NCBI RefSeq assembly: GCF_003576475.1
Contig: NZ_QWGR01000007.1
Location: 249,563 to 313,562, forward strand
Source of the DNA: Maribellus luteus
GTDB lineage: Bacteria; Bacteroidota; Bacteroidia; Bacteroidales; Prolixibacteraceae
Direction: 5' to 3'
Length of the DNA: 64,000 nucleotides
Shown here: positions 36,901 to 46,400 of the stretch, one piece after another
Numbering within the stretch: position 1 is the stretch's first letter
How the letters are laid out: each line of letters starts with the position of its first letter
Made by a program: the position numbers and the translations under genes
The notes under the pieces: generated by a model
Seen by the model: the letters and a program-made list of their open reading frames with translations, nothing else
What the model was told of the DNA's origin: nothing
The model's database searches: none

Positions 36901-37437
36901 TTAATTCCTGAGCCAACCAACAATCCTAACGTCATCGGGTTTGACCTTTGGCTCAACTACATCAACCAGGTTCCCCTCTTCATCAATCAAATATTTTTGA
37001 AAATTCCAGCTCACCTTCGAATCCATTTTTCCGTTTTTGCTTTTTTGGGTGAGCCACTGATAAAGCGGGCAAATATCATCGCCCTTTACCGAGACTTTCT
37101 CCATCATCGGAAAAGTAACCCCATAGTTCTTTTCGCAAAACTCCATTATGTCTTCATTTGATCCCGGCTCCTGGTTGGCAAAATTATTGGCAGGAAATCC
37201 AATGATAACAAATTGCTCTCCTCCGTACGTTTTATATAATTCTTCAAGTTGTTTATACTGAGGAGTCAGGCCACATTTCGATGCAGTATTAACCACTAAA
37301 ACTTTCTTTCCCTTTAGTGATGATAGTTTAAAATCCTTTCCTTCAATATCTTTCACAACAAAGTCGTAAAAGCCAGATTGACCATAGGACATTATCACGA
37401 TCAACATGAGTAAGTTCAACAGTATTGTTTTTTTCAT
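36901..37437 (-). CDS. Glutathione peroxidase family protein (thiol peroxidase-like)
   Basis: A 178-residue exported peroxidase reducing hydrogen or organic peroxides. The signal peptide MKKTILLNLLMLIVIMSYGQ fixes the start at the internal Met; a longer in-frame reading to 37614 adds an implausible segment. The peroxidatic Cys is in NTASKCGLTPQY, with Gln in FANQEPG and Trp-Asn in VSWNFQKYL completing the tetrad. Cys, not selenocysteine, is used. In bacteria these enzymes usually depend on thioredoxin-like reductants despite the name. Confidence 0.92.
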   Translation of the reverse strand: MKKTILLNLLMLIVIMSYGQSGFYDFVVKDIEGKDFKLSSLKGKKVLVVNTASKCGLTPQYKQLEELYKTYGGEQFVIIGFPANNFANQEPGSNEDIMEFCEKNYGVTFPMMEKVSVKGDDICPLYQWLTQKSKNGKMDSKVSWNFQKYLIDEEGNLVDVVEPKVKPDDVRIVGWLRN

Positions 37438-37544
37438 CGGTAATTTTTTAAAATTCACTATCGCATAAATGAATAATCGAAGTAAAAACAAGCACGGTAA
37501 ACAAATGTTCGAAGATGTTTGATCGCTTTTACCTATGCCTGATA

Positions 37545-37580
37545 AAAAGAAAGAGGCTGCTCCTCTGAGCCAGCCTCTAA
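37545..37580 (-). terminator. Terminator of the large T9SS protein gene
   Basis: On the minus strand AGAGGCTG and CAGCCTCT enclose an 11-base loop and are followed by TTTCTTTTT. It lies after the stop of the large repeat protein. Confidence 0.75.
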
Positions 37581-37662
37581 TCTTACTTTTTAAAGTAGAA
37601 CCTCCCGAAATCAACTACTCTTAATATTTGCAATAATTGATCTATTTAAAGTCGTATGAGTA

Positions 37663-40600
37663 TTATTCATTTCGGTAAACGATCTTTCCAATTTGGATAT
37701 TTCCTTCCACATTCAGTCGGTAGAGGTAAATTCCTGAAGTCTCTGAATCAGGTCTGTACTGAACTTTCTGCTCTACTCCTGCTTCGATATACTGATCCAT
37801 CAAGGTAGCCACTCTCTGACCTACCATATTGTGAATTTCCAGAACTGCATGTCCGCTTACCGGAGATACGAATTCGATGTTCACTCTATCGCTGAATGGA
37901 TTCGGATATACTTTCAATTCAGATTCAACTGTCTGATTTGGTTCAATAGTACTTGCAGATTTCTTCTTTTTAGAATTTGTCTGTTCTTCAGCAGTGTTGT
38001 TATCACATGTAGTATCATCGAATACTGCATCGTACATGTTGCCATCATCAACACCTGGTCTTTCACTACATCTGCAAACCTCCTCACAGGTAACTGCATG
38101 AGCAATTATATAGAAGCTTTCATCGACATCAGTGAAGGTTACAACTATATTGTTCGAATGCTCAAGCGATCCGCTGTTAGCCGTAAATTGCCCCGGAGCA
38201 ACGGTAGGAACATAAGATTTCCCTTTCTTTTGTAACGGGAACATTCCACATCCTACATAAGTATGAGCTTCGGACATTGCATAACCATCAGCAATCAGAT
38301 ACTCAACCGTTACTGTCTGTGCAACTGCATCGTAAGTCACTTCAACTGTTCCTACAGAATCACCTTTATCTGTTTCACAATGAGCAGCACCTGCCCAAAG
38401 TGTCAGATAAATTGTTGTATCCTGCCCTCCGGTTTCGATGTAATTAGACCATCCCCAACGATCGAAACCATTGTCAAGGAAGCAGTTTGCACCTTCTCCG
38501 GCCATTTTTCCAAAGGCAGTTTCACAATTGTCATATTTGTCGATACGATTAATAATCGTTGTTGTATCCATTGCAACGTTACCGCAAGAATCTACTACCA
38601 TGAAGTAATAATCAGCTGTTTCAGAGCAGATATCATCATCTTCCCTGGTTTGCATCCATGCAGTATCAACACCTGCACCAAGACAATTATCTGTCCATTC
38701 TGCAACAATGAATTTTGGGAGTTCACCATTGCATAACTCATAATCGTCAGGTGCTTCTATAACAGGTGCTTCTACATCACTTGTTACCTTAAAGGTACGC
38801 ATGGCAACTATCGTATCCGCACAGTCACTGCTGATTGTCCACGTTACTACAACTTCGCCGCCACAAGCATCAGGTGCTGCCGGCTTGTCGATATCCACAA
38901 CAAGACCACAACCGCCTTCCACTACTCCGCTCGCTGCCCATGCATCGTAAGCGGTATTTACTGAATCCTGGCTCAGACATGTTCCCAAGGTCAGATCTTC
39001 AGGTGGAGTCGCTGAAATCGCCGGTGCTGCCGTTACCTTGAAGGTACGCATGGCAACTATCGTATCCGCACAGTCACTGCTGATTGTCCACGTTACTACA
39101 ACTTCGCCGCCACAAGCATCAGGTGCCGCTGGCTTGTCGATATCCACAACAAGACCACAACCGCCTTCCACTACTCCGCTCGCTGCCCATGCATCGTAAG
39201 CGGTATTTACTGAATCCTGGCTCAGACATGTTCCCAAGGTCAGATCTTCAGGTGGAGTCGCTGAAATCGCCGGTGCTGCCGTTACCTTGAAGGTACGCAT
39301 GGCAACTATCGTATCCGCACAGTCACTGCTGATTGTCCACGTTACTACAACTTCGCCGCCACAAGCATCAGGTGCTGCCGGCTTGTCGATATCCACAACA
39401 AGACCACAACCGCCTTCCACTACTCCGCTCGCTGCCCATGCATCGTAAGCGGTATTTACTGAATCCTGGCTCAGACATGTTCCCAAGGTCAGATCTTCAG
39501 GTGGAGTCGCTGAAATCGCCGGTGCTGCCGTTACCTTGAAGGTACGCATGGCAACTATCGTATCCGCACAGTCACTGCTGATTGTCCACGTTACTACAAC
39601 TTCGCCGCCACAAGCATCAGGTGCCGCTGGCTTGTCGATATCCACAACAAGACCACAACCGCCTTCCACTACTCCGCTCGCTGCCCATGCATCGTAAGCG
39701 GTATTTACTGAATCCTGGCTCAGACATGTTCCCAAGGTCAGATCTTCAGGTGGAGTCGCTGAAATCTCCGGTGCTGTTGAAACAACAAATGTTGCATCAC
39801 AATAATTTGGATCCAAACATGGATCGTCTAAGGTGAATCGAATCGTAATGGAATCACCACATACATCAGGATATACCTGATTCCAGTTATTTGTTACAGA
39901 GGAATCACTGCCACTTGAAGAAACACTTGCCAACCAATTATCAAAGGCCGTATTAACAGAATCCTGAGTCAGGCATGAGCCAAGTTGAATATCTCCCGGA
40001 CAAGTCAACGTTACTTCATCGGGTTCTGTAATCTCTCCATTACAAAATGTTGCATTAGGATCTATACCATCATATACATCAAATAAATATATACCTGCAG
40101 ACAAGCCTGCAAAAACTGCAGATGTATCACTGGTTACAATTGTATCCAAAGGATTATCTGATACGTCTTTAAGTATATATGTAAATGGCGGAACATTGGG
40201 ATAGCTGGTTATGTAGACCTCAACCGATCCATCACTTCCACCAAAGCAAGTAACCGGTGTTGGAGTAACCGCACAAGTTGGAGCTGTTGGCACCCAACCA
40301 AGAGAATCATCACAAGAAGTCTCACAGCCATTTACATCGGTAATATAAACATAGTAACGCCCCATGCTCAATCCCCAGATACTATCAGTTCCTTGTCCGT
40401 TTGCATCGGGAATTGCAATTCCATCACCATCTGTCCAATAATAAGTATCAACACCTGCTCCTGTAACATTAACCTTCGCCGTACCATCCACTGCATAAAA
40501 ACCTGACTGATCAGTCGTTACAACACTACATACAGGATTGTCATAAACACTTAAAGTAGCCGTGTCAGGTTCATCAGGTTCACAGAATGTTTCGCTTGTA

Positions 40601-41763
40601 ACCGTTACAGTGTAGTCTCCTGCATCGCTTAATTGCGCTGAAGAAAAAGTAATGGTTGTGTCTCCCTGACCGCTAAAACTGCCAGGTCCGGACCATGTAA
40701 ATGTATAACCTACGGGAGAGAGCGGATTGCCATTTGCATCCTTAAGCGTAGCCGTTAAGCTGGCAGATCCATCTTCACAAACGGCATCGTCACTTACTTC
40801 AACTATAGGTGCTATGTTGAAATTACCACCAACAAAATCTTTGGAATCTGCGGTTATTTCTTTTGATGACCTTGTTTCCAACATCCAGGTAGCCTTACAA
40901 AGTATTTTTGGATCACCTACCAAATCAAATATCGGTGTTAAATCTACTATTCCTTCAAAAAATTCGAAATAGTCATATTCAGTCTGTCCGTCAGGTACTA
41001 TCCAACCCGGAGGAACCGGAGTTGGTGTATCATTATTTGTACCTACTTGTGAAGTGAGGCCAATTGGATATAGAGAGAGGTTATTACCTTCGGTGCCATT
41101 ACCCGGACCTACCCATTTTAATACGGTAACATCTGCAATTCGTCCACCATTTTCAAAATTGGCCAAAATCAATATATCACCAGCACAAGTTTCAGCATCA
41201 AAAGTGCCTCCTTCACCATTATCCTCACCAAAATTTGTAAAATGCTCAGGTGCAAAATATTTATCGCCTCCAATATCTACTGGTTCAGTACCGTTTAAAC
41301 AGAACCAGAACCCAATATAACCAGTTCCTTTATTACTTTCCCTGTCGCCGGCAAAAAACAAATAAGTGTGAGTGGGATCATAAGGAGTACCGCTATATCC
41401 GCCACAACCATCCCCAGGTGTGAGTCCGGTTACTATAGCAGCAGATGCATTCATAATATCACTCTTTGCCTGCATGGGACTAAAAGTCCAGTTGCTGTAA
41501 TCCGGTGTTGGGGAAGGCAATCCCCAATCCTTAAAGTCTTTACCTCCGGTAAAAATATCGTCATCGTTACCAATGAAGACATCATGATTCAGCTCGTAAG
41601 ATGACTGACCAGACATAAATCCACCATCGCCCCAATCATTTGATATCCCATCAATACAGGGAGTATCTTGCGCTTTCGTCTGCCAACTACATAGCGACAT
41701 ACAAAAAAACGCAAGCATTACAAAAAGATATTTTCTTTTTGTTCGCAGTAAATTTCTTTTCAT
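37663..41763 (-). CDS. Large secreted repeat protein with T9SS C-terminal sorting domain
   Basis: A 1366-residue exported protein (signal peptide ending in KAQ at about residue 32). The N-terminal 300 residues form an unrecognised domain with acidic, Gly-rich loops. An Ig/PKD-like segment (about 330-400) and a SprB-like repeat (CFGGSDGSVEVYITSY) follow. Residues about 663-994 are four almost identical 83-residue units, each starting near PPEDLTLGTCLSQD and with paired cysteines. A partial HYR-like segment and a type A T9SS sorting domain (VYPNPFSDRVNIEF, about 1285-1366) end it. Such proteins are carried across the outer membrane and attached to the cell surface. Its ligand is unknown; adhesion is plausible. 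Confidence 0.85.
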   Translation of the reverse strand: MKRNLLRTKRKYLFVMLAFFCMSLCSWQTKAQDTPCIDGISNDWGDGGFMSGQSSYELNHDVFIGNDDDIFTGGKDFKDWGLPSPTPDYSNWTFSPMQAKSDIMNASAAIVTGLTPGDGCGGYSGTPYDPTHTYLFFAGDRESNKGTGYIGFWFCLNGTEPVDIGGDKYFAPEHFTNFGEDNGEGGTFDAETCAGDILILANFENGGRIADVTVLKWVGPGNGTEGNNLSLYPIGLTSQVGTNNDTPTPVPPGWIVPDGQTEYDYFEFFEGIVDLTPIFDLVGDPKILCKATWMLETRSSKEITADSKDFVGGNFNIAPIVEVSDDAVCEDGSASLTATLKDANGNPLSPVGYTFTWSGPGSFSGQGDTTITFSSAQLSDAGDYTVTVTSETFCEPDEPDTATLSVYDNPVCSVVTTDQSGFYAVDGTAKVNVTGAGVDTYYWTDGDGIAIPDANGQGTDSIWGLSMGRYYVYITDVNGCETSCDDSLGWVPTAPTCAVTPTPVTCFGGSDGSVEVYITSYPNVPPFTYILKDVSDNPLDTIVTSDTSAVFAGLSAGIYLFDVYDGIDPNATFCNGEITEPDEVTLTCPGDIQLGSCLTQDSVNTAFDNWLASVSSSGSDSSVTNNWNQVYPDVCGDSITIRFTLDDPCLDPNYCDATFVVSTAPEISATPPEDLTLGTCLSQDSVNTAYDAWAASGVVEGGCGLVVDIDKPAAPDACGGEVVVTWTISSDCADTIVAMRTFKVTAAPAISATPPEDLTLGTCLSQDSVNTAYDAWAASGVVEGGCGLVVDIDKPAAPDACGGEVVVTWTISSDCADTIVAMRTFKVTAAPAISATPPEDLTLGTCLSQDSVNTAYDAWAASGVVEGGCGLVVDIDKPAAPDACGGEVVVTWTISSDCADTIVAMRTFKVTAAPAISATPPEDLTLGTCLSQDSVNTAYDAWAASGVVEGGCGLVVDIDKPAAPDACGGEVVVTWTISSDCADTIVAMRTFKVTSDVEAPVIEAPDDYELCNGELPKFIVAEWTDNCLGAGVDTAWMQTREDDDICSETADYYFMVVDSCGNVAMDTTTIINRIDKYDNCETAFGKMAGEGANCFLDNGFDRWGWSNYIETGGQDTTIYLTLWAGAAHCETDKGDSVGTVEVTYDAVAQTVTVEYLIADGYAMSEAHTYVGCGMFPLQKKGKSYVPTVAPGQFTANSGSLEHSNNIVVTFTDVDESFYIIAHAVTCEEVCRCSERPGVDDGNMYDAVFDDTTCDNNTAEEQTNSKKKKSASTIEPNQTVESELKVYPNPFSDRVNIEFVSPVSGHAVLEIHNMVGQRVATLMDQYIEAGVEQKVQYRPDSETSGIYLYRLNVEGNIQIGKIVYRNE
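38783..39778 (-). repeat. Four tandem 249-bp near-identical repeats (ABAB pattern)
   Basis: Four copies with a 249-bp period, in frame (83 codons), inside the large T9SS protein gene. Copies 1 and 3 (+ strand order) read GGTGCTGCCGGC where copies 2 and 4 read GGTGCCGCTGGC; other bases are almost the same. This ABAB pattern points to duplication of a 498-bp dimer. Confidence 0.95.
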
Positions 41764-42061
41764 ACTTTAATAATTATTGATTTGAAGATTCTAAAAACCA
41801 TTTGGTTTACTTTAAATTCAGTTCATAATTATTATCAATCCCTGTTATGCACAGGCACTTCAAGTATGCACGTCCGCAGTATTTGTTTGATTTTACAAAA
41901 TCACACCTGGGGTAAGGTTATGATTTCGACCCTTATTTTTCAACTAATCTGGCATTTGCCAATTCGAAAGACAAGTTAGGATGAAATATATCAGGTGTCA
42001 ATCAGTAATTTTCCGTAAAATTCAAGTTGAGGTTCAATACAAAATCCGTGGGTAAATAATC
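41764..42061. other. Intergenic region between the T9SS protein and LuxR-type genes
   Basis: 298 bases between two minus-strand genes, holding the control region of the large protein. No clear promoter match or terminator was found. Confidence 0.3.
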
Positions 42062-42706
42062 TTAACTTAGATTGTTCTGGATTGCAAATTCGATCATCTC
42101 TGCCGTAGTTTTAACATTGATCTTTGAGGATATATTCTTTTTATGTGTCTCTACCGTTCTTGGACTAATATTTAAATTTGCTCCGATTTCTTTATACGTC
42201 AGCCCTTTACAAAACAAACGCAGAACATCAACCTCACGAAGCGTAAGTTCATGTTTATCATATCTTTCAAGCTCCATATCCACCCGTTTGCTGCGTAAAT
42301 AATTTTTCAGGATTACCCAAACCTTTGGCGGAAAGTAATCATCTCCTTTTAGCAAGGTATTTACAGCTTCCAGTAAATCGCCCGAGTTTGAAGAACTAAA
42401 AATAATTCCGTTCACCCCCAGCGAAATAAAATCCTGAAACCAATCAGACAAATCTGAATTTACTATTACTAGAAAGGGAATCCGGGGATACCTTCGTTTT
42501 ATTTTCTTTACAGAAGCCAACCCGTTACTTGAGCAATGGATAGCATCCATTATAATCACATCAGCATTACGTTCTTTTAAACCAAGCAAAAAATCAGCAA
42601 GCAGCCTGGCTTCCAAAACAACCTTATAGTCATGTTTCTGCTCCAAAACCGGCTTAATTCCGGAACAGAACAGTGCATAATCTTCCAATATGGCAATGTT
42701 GCTCAT
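42062..42706 (-). CDS. LuxR-type response regulator with atypical receiver
   Basis: A 214-residue NarL/FixJ-type regulator. The receiver (1-120) keeps the acidic pair Glu8-Asp9 and the phospho-acceptor Asp54 (IIMDAIH). The conserved Lys near residue 103-106 is missing: the loop reads GVNGIIFSSS rather than GYLLK. The C-terminal LuxR HTH (about 150-214) has LTLREVDVLRLFCKGLTYKEIGANLNISPRTVETHKKNI. No histidine kinase is nearby. Its place between two giant T9SS cargo genes suggests it may control one of them; this is inference. Confidence 0.88.
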   Translation of the reverse strand: MSNIAILEDYALFCSGIKPVLEQKHDYKVVLEARLLADFLLGLKERNADVIIMDAIHCSSNGLASVKKIKRRYPRIPFLVIVNSDLSDWFQDFISLGVNGIIFSSSNSGDLLEAVNTLLKGDDYFPPKVWVILKNYLRSKRVDMELERYDKHELTLREVDVLRLFCKGLTYKEIGANLNISPRTVETHKKNISSKINVKTTAEMIEFAIQNNLS

Positions 42707-42739
42707 GATACCCTTATTTTTATCATTTCTACCTAAAAA

Positions 42740-42757
42740 AGGTAATTGTAATTACCT
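42740..42757. promoter_or_regulatory. Operator-like palindrome upstream of the LuxR-type gene
   Basis: AGGTAAT, spacer TGTA, ATTACCT: a perfect 7-bp inverted repeat, 33 bases upstream of the LuxR-type start. A related AGGTAAATT occurs near 42826. Its place fits autoregulation, but no such site has been shown for this protein. Confidence 0.45.
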
Positions 42758-43441
42758 ACTGTAACCACCAATCATCTTCAAAACAAATGGATTAATTAGA
42801 GAAATGCGGGAATTGTAATCTTACGTAGGTAAATTACGAATTTATCCTTAAAAATACAATACGTATATATCCGGATATGAATATCCGTTTTTATCCGCAC
42901 ATAAAATACAAACATGTCTTTTATTACCTTCCCGATTACACAAAATGTTTTCTTAGACTATACATTGCAAACGTAAAATAACAAATAGCGGTACGTGTCT
43001 TTTACAAGAACAAAGAAAGAAGCGTTGTTTCAGACCAAAAAGTATTTTACATAAGTAAACAACTGTTCAAACAAGAGTAAAAGACTGATTCTAAATTATA
43101 TATATTTTTTGCTCTATTTTTATAAAAGCCCAGTTTTAAAATGCCAGCAAATACAGGATATTTCACGAGATATGAACAGTATAATAATTTACATTTGTAA
43201 TTCTTGTTCATTAAAACTCTTGGTAATTAATATACTATGTCATAATTTTCCCACCGCAAACCTTGAAATAGTAATTAAAACGAGACGCTAAATTTCGATT
43301 TATTATTTGAATTAAAAAGGCTGAAAAGCCACAGTTATTAAGTTGTGATAAACTCATAATGGGTTTAATTGAATTTATTACCTAACCGGGAGTTTTATGT
43401 CGGTTAGTTATTAATACCATTAAATCATAAACACTATTGAC
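42758..43441. other. Long AT-rich divergent intergenic region
   Basis: About 680 bases between the divergent LuxR-type and papain-like genes. They contain three ATCCG words at 42870-42897 and a 7-bp hairpin CTAACCG/CGGTTAG at 43382-43407 in the leader of the protease gene. No gene is recognised. Confidence 0.35.
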
Positions 43442-46400
43442 ATGAAAAGACCAGAGCTTTTGTTAGTGTTTTTTGCATTTGTTTTTTTGTCAGCACATGC
43501 ATCTGCACAAACGAAAAACCAGCATTTTAAGATGCTAGGATCATCCCCAAAAACAGTAGAAGTGAACCAAGCGTTTACTGAGTCATCAGAAATTAATCTT
43601 TTTGACAGGAATGTAAACAAGATCTATGGATTGGCAGTTAGTGCCACCATTCAGCTTAACAGCGAAGACAGCAAAGTTGAATTCGTACTGTTGGATGAAA
43701 ATTTCAACGAATACCTTATTTATGAGAGTTATGGGCGTATTACGAAAGACCTGCAGGAGGATATAGAAGCAGTTAGCGAGGAAACCTGTATCCTTGATGG
43801 AGTTAAAATTAAATCCGTTAAAGTAATCATCAATGATGCTTCTGTTCAGGTAAAAAGCTTTCAATACTCCGACAGATCAGAATTTGCTCAGAATGTTAAT
43901 GAACTCAGAAAAGAGCGGGTAAAAGAACAACACAAGGAAAAAGTAGCGCGCATTAATTCCTACCTAAAAGAAAAAGGAGAAAAGTGGGTTGCCGGGATAA
44001 CCTCTGTTTCTGAGCTCTCATACGCAGAACGTAAGAGCCTTTACGGACAAAGCAATTTCCCTTCCGGATTTGAATTTTATGCCGGAGGGGTTATTTCTAC
44101 AGAATCTACCACAACTATTTCGTTAAAGTCAGCAACTGCTGCAAGTCCGTACGTTGGAGAATGGGATTGGCGTAACAGACACGGGAAAAACTGGATCAGC
44201 CCGATAACCAACCAGGGAGCCTGTGGCTCATGCTGGGCCTTTGCTTCAACCGGTGCGGTAGAAGCAATGGTAAATGTTTATTTCAATCAGCAGATCAATC
44301 CCGACCTTTCAGAACAAGATGTTCTTTCCTGTAGTGCTGGAGGAACCTGCAGTGGCGGTTATCCAAGCAGGGCTCTCGACTATATTAAGAACACTGGCAT
44401 TGTAGACGAAAACACGTTCCCTTACCAGCAGGCAGATCTCGATTGTGCCCTGAAAGGAAATAATCCTTCACAGAAATTCAAAATTCAGGGAAGAGTCGAC
44501 TTTGGTTCAACTTTGTACCCAAAATCGGATGATAACCTGAAAAAAATGCTGATCGAAAAAGGCCCTGTCAGTGGTGGATTGTATGACTGGAGCCATGCCA
44601 TGGTATTGGTGGGGTATAAAGTTGTGGAAGAAGGAGATAGATTCTATTACCGCGACTTGAACCTGCAAAGATATTGGGTGGAAGTTCAGGCCGGTGATCC
44701 CCTGATTGGGAAAACAGTATGGATTTTCAAAAACAGCTGGGGAATTTACCATGGAGACCAGGGATATGTTTATGTAGAAACACCTATTTCAAACATTGGC
44801 TGGACGCATGCTATTCAAACACCAATCACCAGCCTCGTAAATGACTACAAAGTTGTATGTGAAGACAGAGATGGAGATGGTTATTACTGGTGGGGAATTG
44901 GAGCAAAACCAGAAGGATTAAATATTCCTGATCAGGCTGACGGAAATGATTCAGACCCGAACCTTGGTCCGTTGGATGAATACGGCTATTGCATTCCTTT
45001 GAATGCCACCCCAGTTGCCAACTTTACCGCCAACAGTACAGATATTAACACCAGTGAATCTGTTGCCTTCACTGATCGGTCAACCAACGTCCCTTCTTCT
45101 TGGTCATGGACTTTTGAAGGAGGAAATCCGGCAAGTTCCAGTACTAAAAATCCGGTTGTTACATACGCTGTTTCCGGTTCTTACAATGTTAGCCTGACAG
45201 TAACGAACGCTAATGGATCTGACACCAAAACCATTACCGATTTTATTACCGTAAGCAAACCGGTAATTCTTCCTGTAGCTGATTTTAGCGTGAACACAAC
45301 ATCTGTTACGGCCGGTGGGTCCATATCTTTCCAGGATCAATCGAGCAATAACCCCACCAGCTGGTTCTGGGAGTTTACTGGTGGAAGCCCGAGTACATCT
45401 ACAGACCAGAATCCAATTGTAACTTATAGTACTACGGGAACTTACCAGGTAAAACTAACGGTTACCAATGCTGACGGTTCTGATACCAAAATTGCAGACA
45501 ACCTGATTGAAGTAACAGCAGTACCTGTTATTAAAACACCACCGGTTGCTGATTTTTCAGCCAGCCAAACAACCATTAACTCCGGAGAAACTATCAATTT
45601 CAGTGATCTTTCAACCAATGCGCCTACCTCCAGGAGCTGGACGTTTGCCGGTGGAACACCTTCAGCATCTACTTTACAAAATCCAAGCATTACGTATGCA
45701 AAGGCAGGAAACTATTCTGTTAGTTTAACCGTTGCCAACGCTGATGGCTCGGACACAAAAACACTCGAGGGATTTATTCAGGTAAAAGATCCGGTTTTGG
45801 AACCCGTTGCAGATTTTGCCTCCAACAGAAACAAGGTCATGGAAGGCGAACAGGTTAGTTTCTCTGATCAGTCTCTTAATAATCCTGTTTCCTGGAATTG
45901 GGTGTTCGAAGGAGGTACTCCTTCTTCTTCAACCGAAAGAAACCCGGTCGTAACTTACAAAAATGCGAACAGTTATAAAGTTTCCCTAACCGTTAAAAAC
46001 GACGGTGGTACGAATACCAAAATCATCGATAATTATATATTGGTTGAAAAACCTCAACCCGAATATTGCATCCCCTCTCCCATCGCTTCAAGCGAATGGA
46101 TTTCGAAAGTACAGATTGGCGGAAATTATCATTCTTCCAGTTCAGAAGGTTATGCTGATTTTACTTCCACAACCTTTAGGCTGGAGGCCGGATCAAGCTA
46201 CAGCGTTCAACTAACGCCCGGATTTGATCCGCGAAGTAAGTTTGAGTACTGGGCAGTATGGATCGACTACAACCAGGATTATGCTTTTACCGAAGATGAA
46301 AAAGTATACAGTGCGTCAAAATCCAAGACGATGGTAAGCGGGCAGATTTACATTCCGACATCTATGGAATTAACAACCCGGATGCGTATTGCGATGGGTG

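Noticed and set aside
36901..37614. Longer 237-codon version of the glutathione peroxidase
   Set aside because: The extra 59 residues precede a proper signal peptide and look random, so the internal ATG at 37437 was used.
38783..39778. CRISPR array
   Set aside because: The four units are 249 bp, contiguous and in frame with a large protein; there are no short repeats with unique spacers.
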